Assembly (NCBI GenBank): GCA_964632795.1 | Contig: CAZWEZ010000053.1 | Coordinates: 1-24,987, forward strand | Source: CAZWEZ01 sp964632795 | GTDB lineage: Bacteria > Pseudomonadota > Alphaproteobacteria > Rhodospirillales > 2-02-FULL-58-16 | DNA length: 24,987 nucleotides | Direction of reading: 5' to 3' | Shown here: positions 15,450 to 23,163 of the stretch, one piece after another | How the letters are laid out: each line of letters starts with the position of its first letter | How positions within the stretch are numbered: the stretch's first letter is position 1 | Program-made: the position numbers and the translations under genes | Notes under the pieces: model-generated | What the model was told of the DNA's origin: nothing | The model's input: the letters and a program-made list of their open reading frames with translations, nothing else | The model's database searches: none

Positions 15450-15890
15450 TCAAAACACACCGCCGGCCTGCTCAAGGAGGCGGTAAATCTCGTCGGCTTC
15501 CTCCCACTCTTCATCGGTACCGCCCATAAATTCCAGGAAGAAGAGGTAGTCATCGGCGTTGAAGAGCGGCGTTCTCCCGTCGCCGTCCTTGATGTTCACG
15601 TTCGCCCCGTGGCTCAGCAGCAGCCGCACGGATTTAGGGTGGCCTCCCCAGGCCGCAGTGTTGAGGGGCGTCGAGATATAGGTGACGGTCTTGCCGGTAT
15701 CATCGTCCACATAACTGCCCGTATAGGAACAGTTGACGCTCACCCCGGAGGAGATCAGCGCCGCCGTCTTGGCGCTGTCGCCATCGTGCGCCGCCTTGCT
15801 CAGGTCACTGCATTGGTCGTTCGCTTCCGCCGGGGAGCCGAGCGTGGCGCCGATCAACATCACTGCGAAAAAGACGGGCACTTTGCGCAT
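15450..15890 (-). CDS. Secreted ankyrin-repeat protein
   Basis: A 146-residue protein with a signal peptide (MRKVPVFFAVMLIGATLG, cleavage after AEA before ND) and at least two ankyrin repeats: LSKAAHDGDSAKTAALISSG (about 27-60) and PLNTAAWGGHPKSVRLLLSH with GANVNIKDGDGRTPLF (about 75-113). The C-terminus is acidic (GGTDEEWEEADEIYRLLEQA). Two cysteines flank the first repeat and could form a periplasmic disulfide. Likely a periplasmic protein-binding module; the partner is unknown. The start at 15890 is chosen for the signal peptide and the AAGGA site upstream; in-frame codons further upstream only add a basic leader. Confidence 0.8.
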   Translation of the reverse strand: MRKVPVFFAVMLIGATLGSPAEANDQCSDLSKAAHDGDSAKTAALISSGVSVNCSYTGSYVDDDTGKTVTYISTPLNTAAWGGHPKSVRLLLSHGANVNIKDGDGRTPLFNADDYLFFLEFMGGTDEEWEEADEIYRLLEQAGGVF

Positions 15891-16041
15891 CCGGGAATTC
15901 CTTATCCGTAATATTCTCTTCAATATTTGTTCGCCATGCCCGGCTTTGACAAGGAAGTTCCAACCTACCCCTACGAACGACACCACTTTTTAAGTAGATT
16001 CGATGTCGAGGGGTTGAGGCTCTACCTGTATGGAAGCCGGC

Positions 16042-17538
16042 TCAGTGGGAGGTTTCGAAGTCCTTCTGGATCGCCCGGATCTCATCCAGGACCGCTTCGG
16101 GGAGCGGTTGGGGGTGGTGGCTGGCGAGGATCTCGCGCAGGTCGTCGTCGATCCGCTGGAACAGGTCCTTGTCGGGCTTGGTCCCCATGCTCTCGGGGAT
16201 GTTGGGGCCGAAGTAGCGCGGCGCCCAGCGTTCGCTCCGGCAGTGGTCGGCGGTGTGCCTTTGGGCCAGATAGTTGCCGCGCGGTCCCTCCCGGCGGCTC
16301 AGCTCCATGGCCAGCATCTCGTCGTCGATCCGGATCCCCTTCCACATCCGGCGCAGCAGGCCCGCCAGTTCGTTGCCGTAGAGCAGGGAATGCAGCGAAT
16401 AGGTGATCCCGGCGTCCATCGAGCCCAGGTAATCGCAGTTGGCCGGCCGGCTGAAGAAGGTCTGCATCATGTTGGCCGAGGTCTGCCACGCCGAATCCTG
16501 GTTGAAGCGCCGCGCCCGGGCCGGACCGCCGATGCCGGTCAGCGAGGGAATGCCCAGGATCCGGCAGATCTGGCACATCGCCATGTCGGCCAGGGAGGCC
16601 TGGGAGAAGCCGCCGATGCCCCCGGTGGCCGGCTCCATGAACACGGTGTCCGAGCCGCCGATGCAGAAACAGCCCTCGCGAACCAGTTGGGACAGCACCG
16701 TCGACGCGAAGTCGGTGGCCAGGCTGTGGCTCAGACACCCGGCCATGGTGACCGGCGCCGAGGCGCCGCCGATGGTGACGGTCCCGGTAAACACCGGGAT
16801 CCCGGCCTCGACGGCGGTGATGATCTGGTCGGTGTGGGTCTTGGCGTAGTACAGCGGCAGCGGGGTGACCTGGTGCATGAAGTAGGGTTTGTCGGCCAGC
16901 CGCTCGCGGCCGCCGCGGATGGCGGCGGCGATGTCGATGACCACCTCCAGCGAGGCGGCGTTCTCGCACAGGTACTCCAGCGGCTTGGTGGTGTTCTCGG
17001 CCATTGCCGAGAACTCGTCGATCTCGCCGTGGATATCGGAGCGTTCGACGTTCTTGCACGAGATGCACACGCCGTCGATGTCGGGCAGCGCGTCGGCCAC
17101 CCGGGTGACGGTGGCCAGGTCCTGGCGGGTGCTGTCCCGGGACTCCCCGCTCTCGAGGTCGAAGATCTTGATGCAGGTCATCCCCGGGAAAAACCAGGTG
17201 TGGCGGTTGTCGAGGTCGATGAACCCGGCGCCGTTGCGGTCCCACAGCCTGACCCCCTTGGCCACCGTGTCGAGCGCCGAGCGGACCAGCTCCGGATCGA
17301 ACTTGACCAGGCCGGCGGAAGAGACCTCGCAGCCGGCCTCCGAGAACAGGTCCATCACCCTGGGGTCGGGATCGAACCCCACCCCGACGTCGCGCATCAG
17401 CTCCAAACCGGCGTCGATGATGCGTTGCGCCTCGGCTTCGCTCAGGGGATCGTAGGGCCGCGTGGGGCCTTCGTGGAGGCCGACATCGCCCCCCGCTTCG
17501 TCGCCCACCCGATCCGCCGGCGGCTTCCTGCGTCGCAT
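16042..17538 (-). CDS. Trimethylamine methyltransferase (MttB) family protein, non-pyrrolysine
   Basis: A 498-residue TIM-barrel protein of the MttB superfamily (COG5598). Archaeal MttB uses an in-frame amber codon for pyrrolysine; this frame has none, so it belongs with the non-Pyl relatives such as MtgB, which demethylate quaternary amines like glycine betaine and pass the methyl group to a corrinoid protein. Recognisable parts are LSEAEAQRIIDAGLELMRDVGV near residues 32-53, FFPGMTCIKIFDLESGESRD, and GGSDTVFMEPATGGIGGFSQ. GGGGAGGG lies about seven bases before the ATG at 17538. No corrinoid-binding or activator gene is in the window, so its methyl acceptor must be encoded elsewhere. The substrate is unknown. 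Confidence 0.85.
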   Translation of the reverse strand: MRRRKPPADRVGDEAGGDVGLHEGPTRPYDPLSEAEAQRIIDAGLELMRDVGVGFDPDPRVMDLFSEAGCEVSSAGLVKFDPELVRSALDTVAKGVRLWDRNGAGFIDLDNRHTWFFPGMTCIKIFDLESGESRDSTRQDLATVTRVADALPDIDGVCISCKNVERSDIHGEIDEFSAMAENTTKPLEYLCENAASLEVVIDIAAAIRGGRERLADKPYFMHQVTPLPLYYAKTHTDQIITAVEAGIPVFTGTVTIGGASAPVTMAGCLSHSLATDFASTVLSQLVREGCFCIGGSDTVFMEPATGGIGGFSQASLADMAMCQICRILGIPSLTGIGGPARARRFNQDSAWQTSANMMQTFFSRPANCDYLGSMDAGITYSLHSLLYGNELAGLLRRMWKGIRIDDEMLAMELSRREGPRGNYLAQRHTADHCRSERWAPRYFGPNIPESMGTKPDKDLFQRIDDDLREILASHHPQPLPEAVLDEIRAIQKDFETSH

Positions 17539-17641
17539 GGAACACCCTCCCCGGGTGTTGTGGCATCTCCCATCGCCAAGGACAAGGTCGACGGCTTTCC
17601 CGGGGCCGCCGTTAATTTTACATGACGGCCGACTAATTCCC

Positions 17642-17671
17642 TTGACATCTACATACCGTGGATGTCCTTAT
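17642..17671 (+). promoter_or_regulatory. Possible promoter region with imperfect inverted repeat upstream of the riboswitch
   Basis: TTGACA at 17642-17647 is a consensus -35 element, but no good -10 lies at the right distance (CCTTAT at 17666-17671 is the best). A start from it would fall at about 17677, cutting the first aptamer strand. The same bases form an inverted repeat, GACATCTAC (17644-17652) with GTGGATGTC (17658-17666), one mismatch, which could be an operator. Confidence 0.35.
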
Positions 17672-17672
17672 G

Positions 17673-17727
17673 GCGCCGCGCCGATTTGAGCATCAGCTTG
17701 CGGGCGCTATACAAATGCGGCTAAAGC
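17673..17727 (+). ncRNA. SAM-II riboswitch aptamer
   Basis: The element has the compact SAM-II pseudoknot layout. P1 pairs GCGCC (17673-17677) with GGCGC (17703-17707), extended by GC/GC. The conserved loop GATTTGAGC contains ATTTG (17684-17688), which pairs with CAAAT (17712-17716) to form the pseudoknot. It ends in the conserved AAATGCGGCTAAAG (17713-17726). SAM-II is an alphaproteobacterial S-adenosylmethionine sensor that normally sits before methionine biosynthesis genes, as here before metY. High SAM should lower expression. Recognised by alignment from memory with the solved metX element, and the base pairs check by hand. Confidence 0.9.
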
Positions 17728-17742
17728 GACGGCAGACACGAT

Positions 17743-17774
17743 CCGCCCGGCTAAGGCCGCGGCGGGTTTTTTTT
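17743..17774 (+). terminator. Intrinsic terminator between the SAM-II aptamer and metY
   Basis: CCGCCCGGC (17743-17751) pairs with GCCGCGGCGG (17756-17765) with one bulged base around a TAAG loop, followed directly by eight Ts (17767-17774). It lies after the aptamer and 36 bases before the metY ATG. This suggests that the riboswitch acts on transcription termination rather than only on translation. Confidence 0.85.
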
Positions 17775-17810
17775 CGTCCGCTTGGGACGACAGAAACGTA
17801 AGGAACGGTC

Positions 17811-19103
17811 ATGAACATCGACACGAGACACCCCGAGACCCTGGTGCTGCACGGGGGATTCCGCCATGACGACGCCACCAACGCCGTCGCCGTGCCCATC
17901 TACCAGACCACCTCGTACCAGTTCGAGAACACCCAGCACGCCGAGAACCTGTTCGCGCTCAAGGAGTTGGGCAACATCTACTCGCGGATCATGAACCCCA
18001 CCTGCGACGCCCTGGAACAGCGTCTCGCCGGGCTCGAGGGGGGCGCCGGGGCGCTGGCCCTCAGTTCGGGCCAGGCGGCCTCGACGCTGGCCGTCCTCAA
18101 CCTGTGCCAGGCCGGCGACAACTTCGTCAGTTCGACCGACCTCTACGGCGGGACCTGGAACCTGTTCGCCAACACCCTCGCTCCGCTCGGCATCGAGGTG
18201 CGTTTCGTCGATCCGTCCGACCCCGGGACCTTCGAGAGCGCCACCGATGAGCGGACGCGGTGCTACTACGCCGAGACCCTGCCCAATCCCAAGCTCAAAG
18301 TCTTCCCGATCCGCGAGGTGGCCGACATCGGCGACCGGTTGGGGGTCCCCCTGATCGTCGACAACACGGCGGCGCCGGTGATCTGCCGGCCGCTGGACCA
18401 CGGGGCGACGGTGGTGGTGCACTCGACCACCAAGTACATCGGCGGCCACGGGACCTCGATCGGCGGCGTCATCATCGACGGCGGCGGCTTCGACTGGGAG
18501 AAGCACGCCGAGCGCTTCCCGACCCTCAACAAGCCCGATCCCAGCTACCACGGAGCGGTGTGGACCGAAGCGGCCAAGCCGCTGGGCCCCATCGCCTACA
18601 TCCTGCGGGCGCGGGTCACGCTGCTGCGCGACCTGGGGACCTCGATGAGCCCGTTCAACGCCTTCCAGTTCATCCAGGGCCTGGAGACCCTGCCCCTGCG
18701 GATGCGCGCCCACTGCGCCAACGCGACCCGGGTCGCCGCCTACCTGGACGGCCACCCCAAGGTGACCACCACCATCTTCCCCGGCCTCCAGGAAGGCGAG
18801 GCGCGCCGGCGCGCCGAGACCTACCTCGACGGCGGCCACGGCGCCCTGGTCGGCTTCGAGCTCGAGGGCGGGCGCGAGGCCGGGCGCACCTTCATCGAAG
18901 CCCTGAAGATGTTCTACCACGTGGCCAACATCGGCGACGCCCGCAGCCTGGCCATCCATCCCGCCACCACCACCCACTCCCAACTCAGCGAGGACGAGCG
19001 CCTGGCCACCGGGACTACGGAGGGATACGTGCGGTTGTCGGTCGGCATCGAGCACATCGACGACATCCTCGCCGACCTGGATCAGGCGCTGGAGGCGGCC
19101 TGA
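17811..19103 (+). CDS. metY: O-acetylhomoserine sulfhydrylase (Cys/Met metabolism PLP enzyme)
   Basis: A 430-residue PLP-dependent enzyme of the cystathionine gamma-synthase family; the length fits O-acetylhomoserine aminocarboxypropyltransferase (MetY). It makes homocysteine (or methionine) from O-acetylhomoserine and sulfide or methanethiol. Visible active-site features are YSRI at 57-60, SSGQAAS at 85-91, Asp184 in IVDNTAAP (pyridine nitrogen), Lys208 in HSTTKYIGGHG (Schiff base) and the late HPATTTHSQL with VRLSVGIE. AAGGA lies just upstream of the ATG. It is controlled by the SAM-II element in its leader, which supports a methionine-biosynthetic role over a catabolic gamma-lyase. Convergent with the FAD oxidase gene, 16 bases away. 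Confidence 0.92.
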   Translation: MNIDTRHPETLVLHGGFRHDDATNAVAVPIYQTTSYQFENTQHAENLFALKELGNIYSRIMNPTCDALEQRLAGLEGGAGALALSSGQAASTLAVLNLCQAGDNFVSSTDLYGGTWNLFANTLAPLGIEVRFVDPSDPGTFESATDERTRCYYAETLPNPKLKVFPIREVADIGDRLGVPLIVDNTAAPVICRPLDHGATVVVHSTTKYIGGHGTSIGGVIIDGGGFDWEKHAERFPTLNKPDPSYHGAVWTEAAKPLGPIAYILRARVTLLRDLGTSMSPFNAFQFIQGLETLPLRMRAHCANATRVAAYLDGHPKVTTTIFPGLQEGEARRRAETYLDGGHGALVGFELEGGREAGRTFIEALKMFYHVANIGDARSLAIHPATTTHSQLSEDERLATGTTEGYVRLSVGIEHIDDILADLDQALEAA

Positions 19104-19119
19104 TCGGCGATCTTTTCTC

Positions 19120-20451
19120 TCACCGCTCGCCGCGCCCGGACCACCGTTCCCAGGCCAGCCGGGCCCGCACCCCGAGGTCGAGGAACGGCCGGGGCGGCAG
19201 CCGGTTGGGGACGCCGAGGCTCTCCATGTCGGCGATCAGCGGGTTGTCCCGGCCGGTCGCCAGGTCGGCGGCCAGCAGCCCGCCGATGGTCCCCTTGGTC
19301 ACCCCTACCGCGTTCTGGCACACCGCCGCCAGGACGTTGGGGGCTACACGCCCGAAGCCGGGCGCCTCGTTCCCCGACAGGCACACGTAGCCGGCCCAGG
19401 TGTGGTCGAAGGTTACCTCGGGAAGCATCGGGAAGCGGCCGCGGAAGAAGCCCTCATGGTTCCGGCGGACGGCGGCCCTGTCGCCGTCGGGGCGGTCTTG
19501 GCCGGGTGCGTAGTCGAACACCTGGCGGATCAGGATCCGCCTGTCCTGGGTCAGGCGCAGGGTGACCCCGGCGATGGCGTTGGCCGGGGTCAGGCCCCAG
19601 TCGTCGTCGCCCCCCAGCGCTTCGCGTTCGCGGTCCTCCAGCGGCCGGGTCAGGCTGCCATAGAGGACGAAGGGCAGCAGCCGGCCGCGGAAAAAGCCGA
19701 AGCTCTCGGCGAAGCCGTTGGCGGCGAGAATCATCGCCGACGCCGCGACGGTGCCGTGGGGCGTGGTCGCGCGCACCCCGCCGCCATGGTCGAGCGCCGT
19801 CACCGGGGTGCGTTCGTACAGCTCGACCCCCTCGGGCAGGGTGTCGGCCAGTCCCCGGACCAGCGCCGCCGGGTTCATCAGCACGCCGCCGGGGGTATGG
19901 ACGGCGGCGTGGTAGTACGGGGTGCCGATCTCCTCGGCCAACGCCGCGCCGTCGAGCCAGCGGTAGGGTTCTCCCAACGCCTCCAGTTCCTCGGCGAAGG
20001 GTTCGAGGATCTTCGCCTTGCCGGCCGGCGACGCCGCGGCGTGGTATTTCCCGCGGCGGCTCCACTGGCATTGGATGGCGCCCCGCCTGACCACGTCCTC
20101 TAGATGGTCGATGGCGGCCCGGTTCAGCCTGACTATGCGTTGCGGCCCCTCCAGTTCGTCGAACGAGCTCCTGACGTTGTGGGGGAGGTCGATGGCGAAA
20201 CCCGAGTTGCGCCCGGAGGCCCCCTCGCCGGCCTCCAGGGCATCGAGCACGACGATCCTGTCGCCGGGCCGGTTCTCGGCCAGGCGGCGGGCGGCGGCCA
20301 GCCCGGCGTAACCGGCGCCGACCACCAGCCAATCGGCCTCGATGTCGCGCTCCAACGGCGGCCGGGGCCGGCGCGGCGGCAGGATCCGGTTCCAGCCGTT
20401 GTCGTCGTCGGCCCGGGGTAGGGTATCTATGGTGGCCATGGTGGAGGCCAT
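19120..20451 (-). CDS. FAD-dependent amine/amino-acid oxidoreductase (DadA/PuuB-like)
   Basis: A DAO-family flavoprotein of about 443 residues. The FAD dinucleotide motif is DWLVVGAGYAGLAAARRLAE, with the ribose-binding acidic residue in VVLDAL. EGASGRNSGFAIDLPHN is the typical ASGRNGGF-like segment of gamma-glutamylputrescine oxidase and related enzymes, and near the C-terminus NEAPGFGRVAPNVLAAV and GVTKGTIGGLLAADL close the FAD domain. No GcvT domains follow. The reaction would be oxidative deamination of an amine or amino acid; the substrate is unknown. The start is uncertain: ATG at 20469, 20451 and 20439 are all in frame and none has a strong ribosome binding site. It is divergent from the alcohol dehydrogenase gene. 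Confidence 0.85.
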   Translation of the reverse strand: MASTMATIDTLPRADDDNGWNRILPPRRPRPPLERDIEADWLVVGAGYAGLAAARRLAENRPGDRIVVLDALEAGEGASGRNSGFAIDLPHNVRSSFDELEGPQRIVRLNRAAIDHLEDVVRRGAIQCQWSRRGKYHAAASPAGKAKILEPFAEELEALGEPYRWLDGAALAEEIGTPYYHAAVHTPGGVLMNPAALVRGLADTLPEGVELYERTPVTALDHGGGVRATTPHGTVAASAMILAANGFAESFGFFRGRLLPFVLYGSLTRPLEDREREALGGDDDWGLTPANAIAGVTLRLTQDRRILIRQVFDYAPGQDRPDGDRAAVRRNHEGFFRGRFPMLPEVTFDHTWAGYVCLSGNEAPGFGRVAPNVLAAVCQNAVGVTKGTIGGLLAADLATGRDNPLIADMESLGVPNRLPPRPFLDLGVRARLAWERWSGRGER

Positions 20452-20534
20452 GATAGCGGGATATCTCATGTTGCGTCCACGCGGCGGGGCATTTACCACT
20501 AACTGGTCCCTGCTTGAAGAGTAGAGAGAGACCG

Positions 20535-21698
20535 ATGGACACCGACAGTGAGGCCTTCGCGCTCGATTGGGTCCCGCGGATCCGTTTCGGGGCGGGGCGG
20601 GCCCGGGAGATCGCCGTCGAGGCGGCCGCCGTCGGCGACCCCGGCAAGCCGGTGGTCGTGATCGCCGATCCGGGAGTGGTCGAGCTGGGCCTCGCCGAAC
20701 CGGTGGTCGCGGCGCTGGGCGACGGCGGCGCCGAGGTGGCGGTGTTCTCCGACATCGCCGGCGAACCCAAGCACACCCACCTCGAGGCGGCGACCGCCTT
20801 CGTGTGCGCCCACGACGCCGGCCTGGTGGTCTGCCTGGGCGGCGGCTCGGTAATGGACGTCGGCAAGGTGGCGGCCACCGTCGCCAGGACCGGGGACGGT
20901 CCGCTGGCCTTCGCCATGGACGGCCTTGCGTTGCCCAGGACCTCGGTTCCCAAGATCTGCATCCCGACCACCGCCGGCACCGGCTCGGAGCTGTCCTCGA
21001 CCAACATCTTCTCCAACGCGGCGGGCAAGAAGGCCTGGGTGTGGGGCCCCGAGACCAAGCCCGAGACGGTGATCCTGGATCCGCTACTGACGGTCACCCT
21101 GCCCCCCCACCTGACCGCGTGGACGGGGCTCGACGCCTTCGTCCACGCGCTCGAGTCGTGCACCAACATCCGCCGTCACCCCGCCAACGACCTCTACGCC
21201 CACCGGGCGCTGTCGCTGGTCGCCGGGGCGCTGGAGACGGCGGTCGGGGAACCGGCCGACATTACCGCCCGGGGCCGGATGCTGCTCGGTTCGGCCTATG
21301 CCGGCATCGCCATCGACAACTGCGGCTGCGCCATGGCCCACAACATCTCCCATGCCCTGGCCGCCCTGGCCCCGGTGCACCACGGCCTGGCCACCGGGCT
21401 CGCGCTTGAGGCGATCCTCCCCTGGCAGGTGGCAGCGGACGACGGGGCCTTCGCCGCGGCGGCCGCGGCCTGCGGCCTGGAGCGCGACGGCGAAGCCCTG
21501 GTCCACTGGTACGGCGACCTGCTGGGACGGTGCGGGGTCGAGCGCCGGCTGCCGGAGGCCTTTCGGAATCTCGGCGCCGCCGATCTGGCGGCCGAGATGC
21601 GAATCCCAGAAACCCGGCCGATGCGCGAATCCTCGGTGCGTGATGTGGGCGAGGACGACATCGAGCGCTTCGCCGCCGCGATGATGGCGTTGGCCTGA
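20535..21698 (+). CDS. Iron-containing alcohol dehydrogenase
   Basis: A 387-residue group III (Fe-ADH) enzyme, normal length, that interconverts an alcohol or hydroxyacid and a carbonyl with NAD(P). Visible are the NAD-binding CLGGGSVMDVGK (residues 100-111), PTTAGTGSE (144-152), and the metal-ligand set Asp200 and His204 in LDAFVHALES, His269 in MAHNISH and His283 in HHG. AGAGAGAG just before the ATG serves as a moderate ribosome binding site. The next gene, 18 bases downstream, encodes an enolase-superfamily dehydratase, so the pair is probably one operon acting on a sugar acid or related hydroxyacid (inference). Confidence 0.92.
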   Translation: MDTDSEAFALDWVPRIRFGAGRAREIAVEAAAVGDPGKPVVVIADPGVVELGLAEPVVAALGDGGAEVAVFSDIAGEPKHTHLEAATAFVCAHDAGLVVCLGGGSVMDVGKVAATVARTGDGPLAFAMDGLALPRTSVPKICIPTTAGTGSELSSTNIFSNAAGKKAWVWGPETKPETVILDPLLTVTLPPHLTAWTGLDAFVHALESCTNIRRHPANDLYAHRALSLVAGALETAVGEPADITARGRMLLGSAYAGIAIDNCGCAMAHNISHALAALAPVHHGLATGLALEAILPWQVAADDGAFAAAAAACGLERDGEALVHWYGDLLGRCGVERRLPEAFRNLGAADLAAEMRIPETRPMRESSVRDVGEDDIERFAAAMMALA

Positions 21699-21716
21699 GG
21701 GAGGGGAGCGGGAGCG

Positions 21717-22901
21717 ATGAAAATCACCGACGCCAGGACCTTCGTGGTGGCCAACCCGCCGCCCCATTTCGGAGGGCCGTACTGGATCTTCGTCAAGCTG
21801 ACGACCGACAACGCGATCGAGGGCATCGGCGAGGTCTATTCGGTGCCCTTCCACCCCTCGGTCGTCGAACGGATGGTCGCCGACGTCTGCCAACGCCACG
21901 TCATCGGCGGCGATCCGTTCAGGATCGAGCGGCTGTGGCGAAACGTTTACGGCAGCGGCTACACCCTGCGCCCCGACACCTCGCTGATGGGCGTGCTGAG
22001 CGCCGTCGAGATGGCGTGCTGGGACATCGTCGGCAAGGAACTGGACAAGCCGGTTCATGCGCTGCTGGGCGGCCGGGTCCACGACAGGCTGCGCTCCTAC
22101 ACCTACCTCTACCCCGAGGACGCGGACCCTTCCGACGTCTATAGCGACCCCGAGATGGCCGCCCGGCGGGCCGCCGAGTACGTCGCCTTGGGCTTCACCG
22201 CCGTCAAGTTCGATCCCCTCGGGCCCTATTCGGCCTTCGACCCCCGGCACCTGTCCCTGGAGGCGCTGGACCGGGCGGAGGCTTTCATCAAGGCCATCCG
22301 CGAGGCGGTCGGCGGGGCCTGCGACCTGCTGTTCGGGAGCCACGGCCAGATGACCCCGGCCGCCGCCATCCGCCTGGCGCGACGGCTGGAGCCCTACGAC
22401 CCGCTGTGGTTCGAGGAGCCGGTGCCCCCGGAGAACGTCGCCGAGATGGCCCGGGTCGCCGCCCACACCTCGATCCCCATCGCCACCGGCGAGCGGCTGG
22501 CCACCAAGTACGAGTTCGCCCGCCTGCTGGAGGCCCGGGCGGCCTCCATCCTGCAGATGGCGCTGGGCCGGGTCGGCGGCATCCTCGAGGCCAAGAAGAT
22601 CGCCGGCATGGCCGAAGCCCACTACGCCCAGATCGCCCCCCACCTGTACTGCGGCCCCGTCGAGGGCGCCGCCAACATCCAGATCGCCGCCTGCAGCCCC
22701 AATTTCCTGATCCTCGAAGGGATCAAGACCTGGGGCGGCTTCCACGCCGAGATCCTCAAGCGGCCGATCGTCTGGGAGGACGGCTACGTCATCCCCCCGA
22801 GCGGCCCCGGGCTGGGGGTTGAACTCGACGAGGAGGTGGCGGCCCGCCACCCCTACACCGGCGACGCGCTGCACCTCGAGATGCTGGACCGGCCGCTCTA
22901 G
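21717..22901 (+). CDS. Mandelate racemase/muconate lactonizing (enolase superfamily) protein, dehydratase-like
   Basis: A 394-residue enolase-superfamily protein resembling D-galactonate/sugar-acid dehydratases. The N-terminal capping domain runs to about 125, and the barrel carries K164 in AVKFDP, FEEPVPPEN (Glu233/234), ATGER (Glu259) and the catalytic His309 in IAPH. Where DgoD-type enzymes have D-F-H-G this protein has G207-S-H209-G, so the first usual metal ligand, an aspartate, is replaced by glycine while the His is kept. Either the metal site is built differently or this is a distinct subgroup. The start has a GGGAGCGGGAG purine-rich site. The TAG stop overlaps a repeat copy at 22895-22906. 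The substrate is unknown. Confidence 0.87.
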   Translation: MKITDARTFVVANPPPHFGGPYWIFVKLTTDNAIEGIGEVYSVPFHPSVVERMVADVCQRHVIGGDPFRIERLWRNVYGSGYTLRPDTSLMGVLSAVEMACWDIVGKELDKPVHALLGGRVHDRLRSYTYLYPEDADPSDVYSDPEMAARRAAEYVALGFTAVKFDPLGPYSAFDPRHLSLEALDRAEAFIKAIREAVGGACDLLFGSHGQMTPAAAIRLARRLEPYDPLWFEEPVPPENVAEMARVAAHTSIPIATGERLATKYEFARLLEARAASILQMALGRVGGILEAKKIAGMAEAHYAQIAPHLYCGPVEGAANIQIAACSPNFLILEGIKTWGGFHAEILKRPIVWEDGYVIPPSGPGLGVELDEEVAARHPYTGDALHLEMLDRPL

Positions 22902-23054
22902 GGCGTATCAGGATTGAATGGAATCATTTAATCCTGATACGCTCTGATTGCGGCGAAAGCCGCAATCCGCCGCGTTAGCGGGCGTAAGCCTGCGTGGCGT
23001 TTGAACGCGGATTGATCGCGTGAGCGCGATCAATCCTGAAATGCTCTAGGGCGT
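22895..23054. repeat. Cluster of tetraloop hairpins bounded by a 12-bp direct repeat
   Basis: GCTCTAGGGCGT occurs at 22895-22906 and again at 23043-23054. Between them lie successive hairpins: 22903-22942 (18-base arms beginning GCGTATCAGGATTGAATG, one mismatch, loop GAAT); 22946-22967 (GATTGCGGC, loop GAAA); about 22978-22993 (GCGGGC, loop GTAA); and 23009-23036 (GGATTGATCGCG, loop TGAG, 12-base perfect arms). The outer ends, ATCAGGATTG and CAATCCTGA, are also complementary. No protein is encoded. The first repeat copy includes the stop codon of the preceding gene. It is probably a composite palindromic repeat; nothing else is seen up to 23163. Confidence 0.7.
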
Positions 23055-23163
23055 GGACTCATAAATCGACGGTCTGCTTATTGTCCGGGCGAGATCACAC
23101 GATCCATTTGATTACAACGAGCTTTACCCGCTTCTTAAGAAGGTGCGGACGGTTGGGGACGGT

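Noticed and set aside
23043..23110. GGGCGTGGACTCATAAAT as a possible IS terminus
   Set aside because: It has the feel of an insertion-sequence end, but there is no matching second end or transposase in the window.
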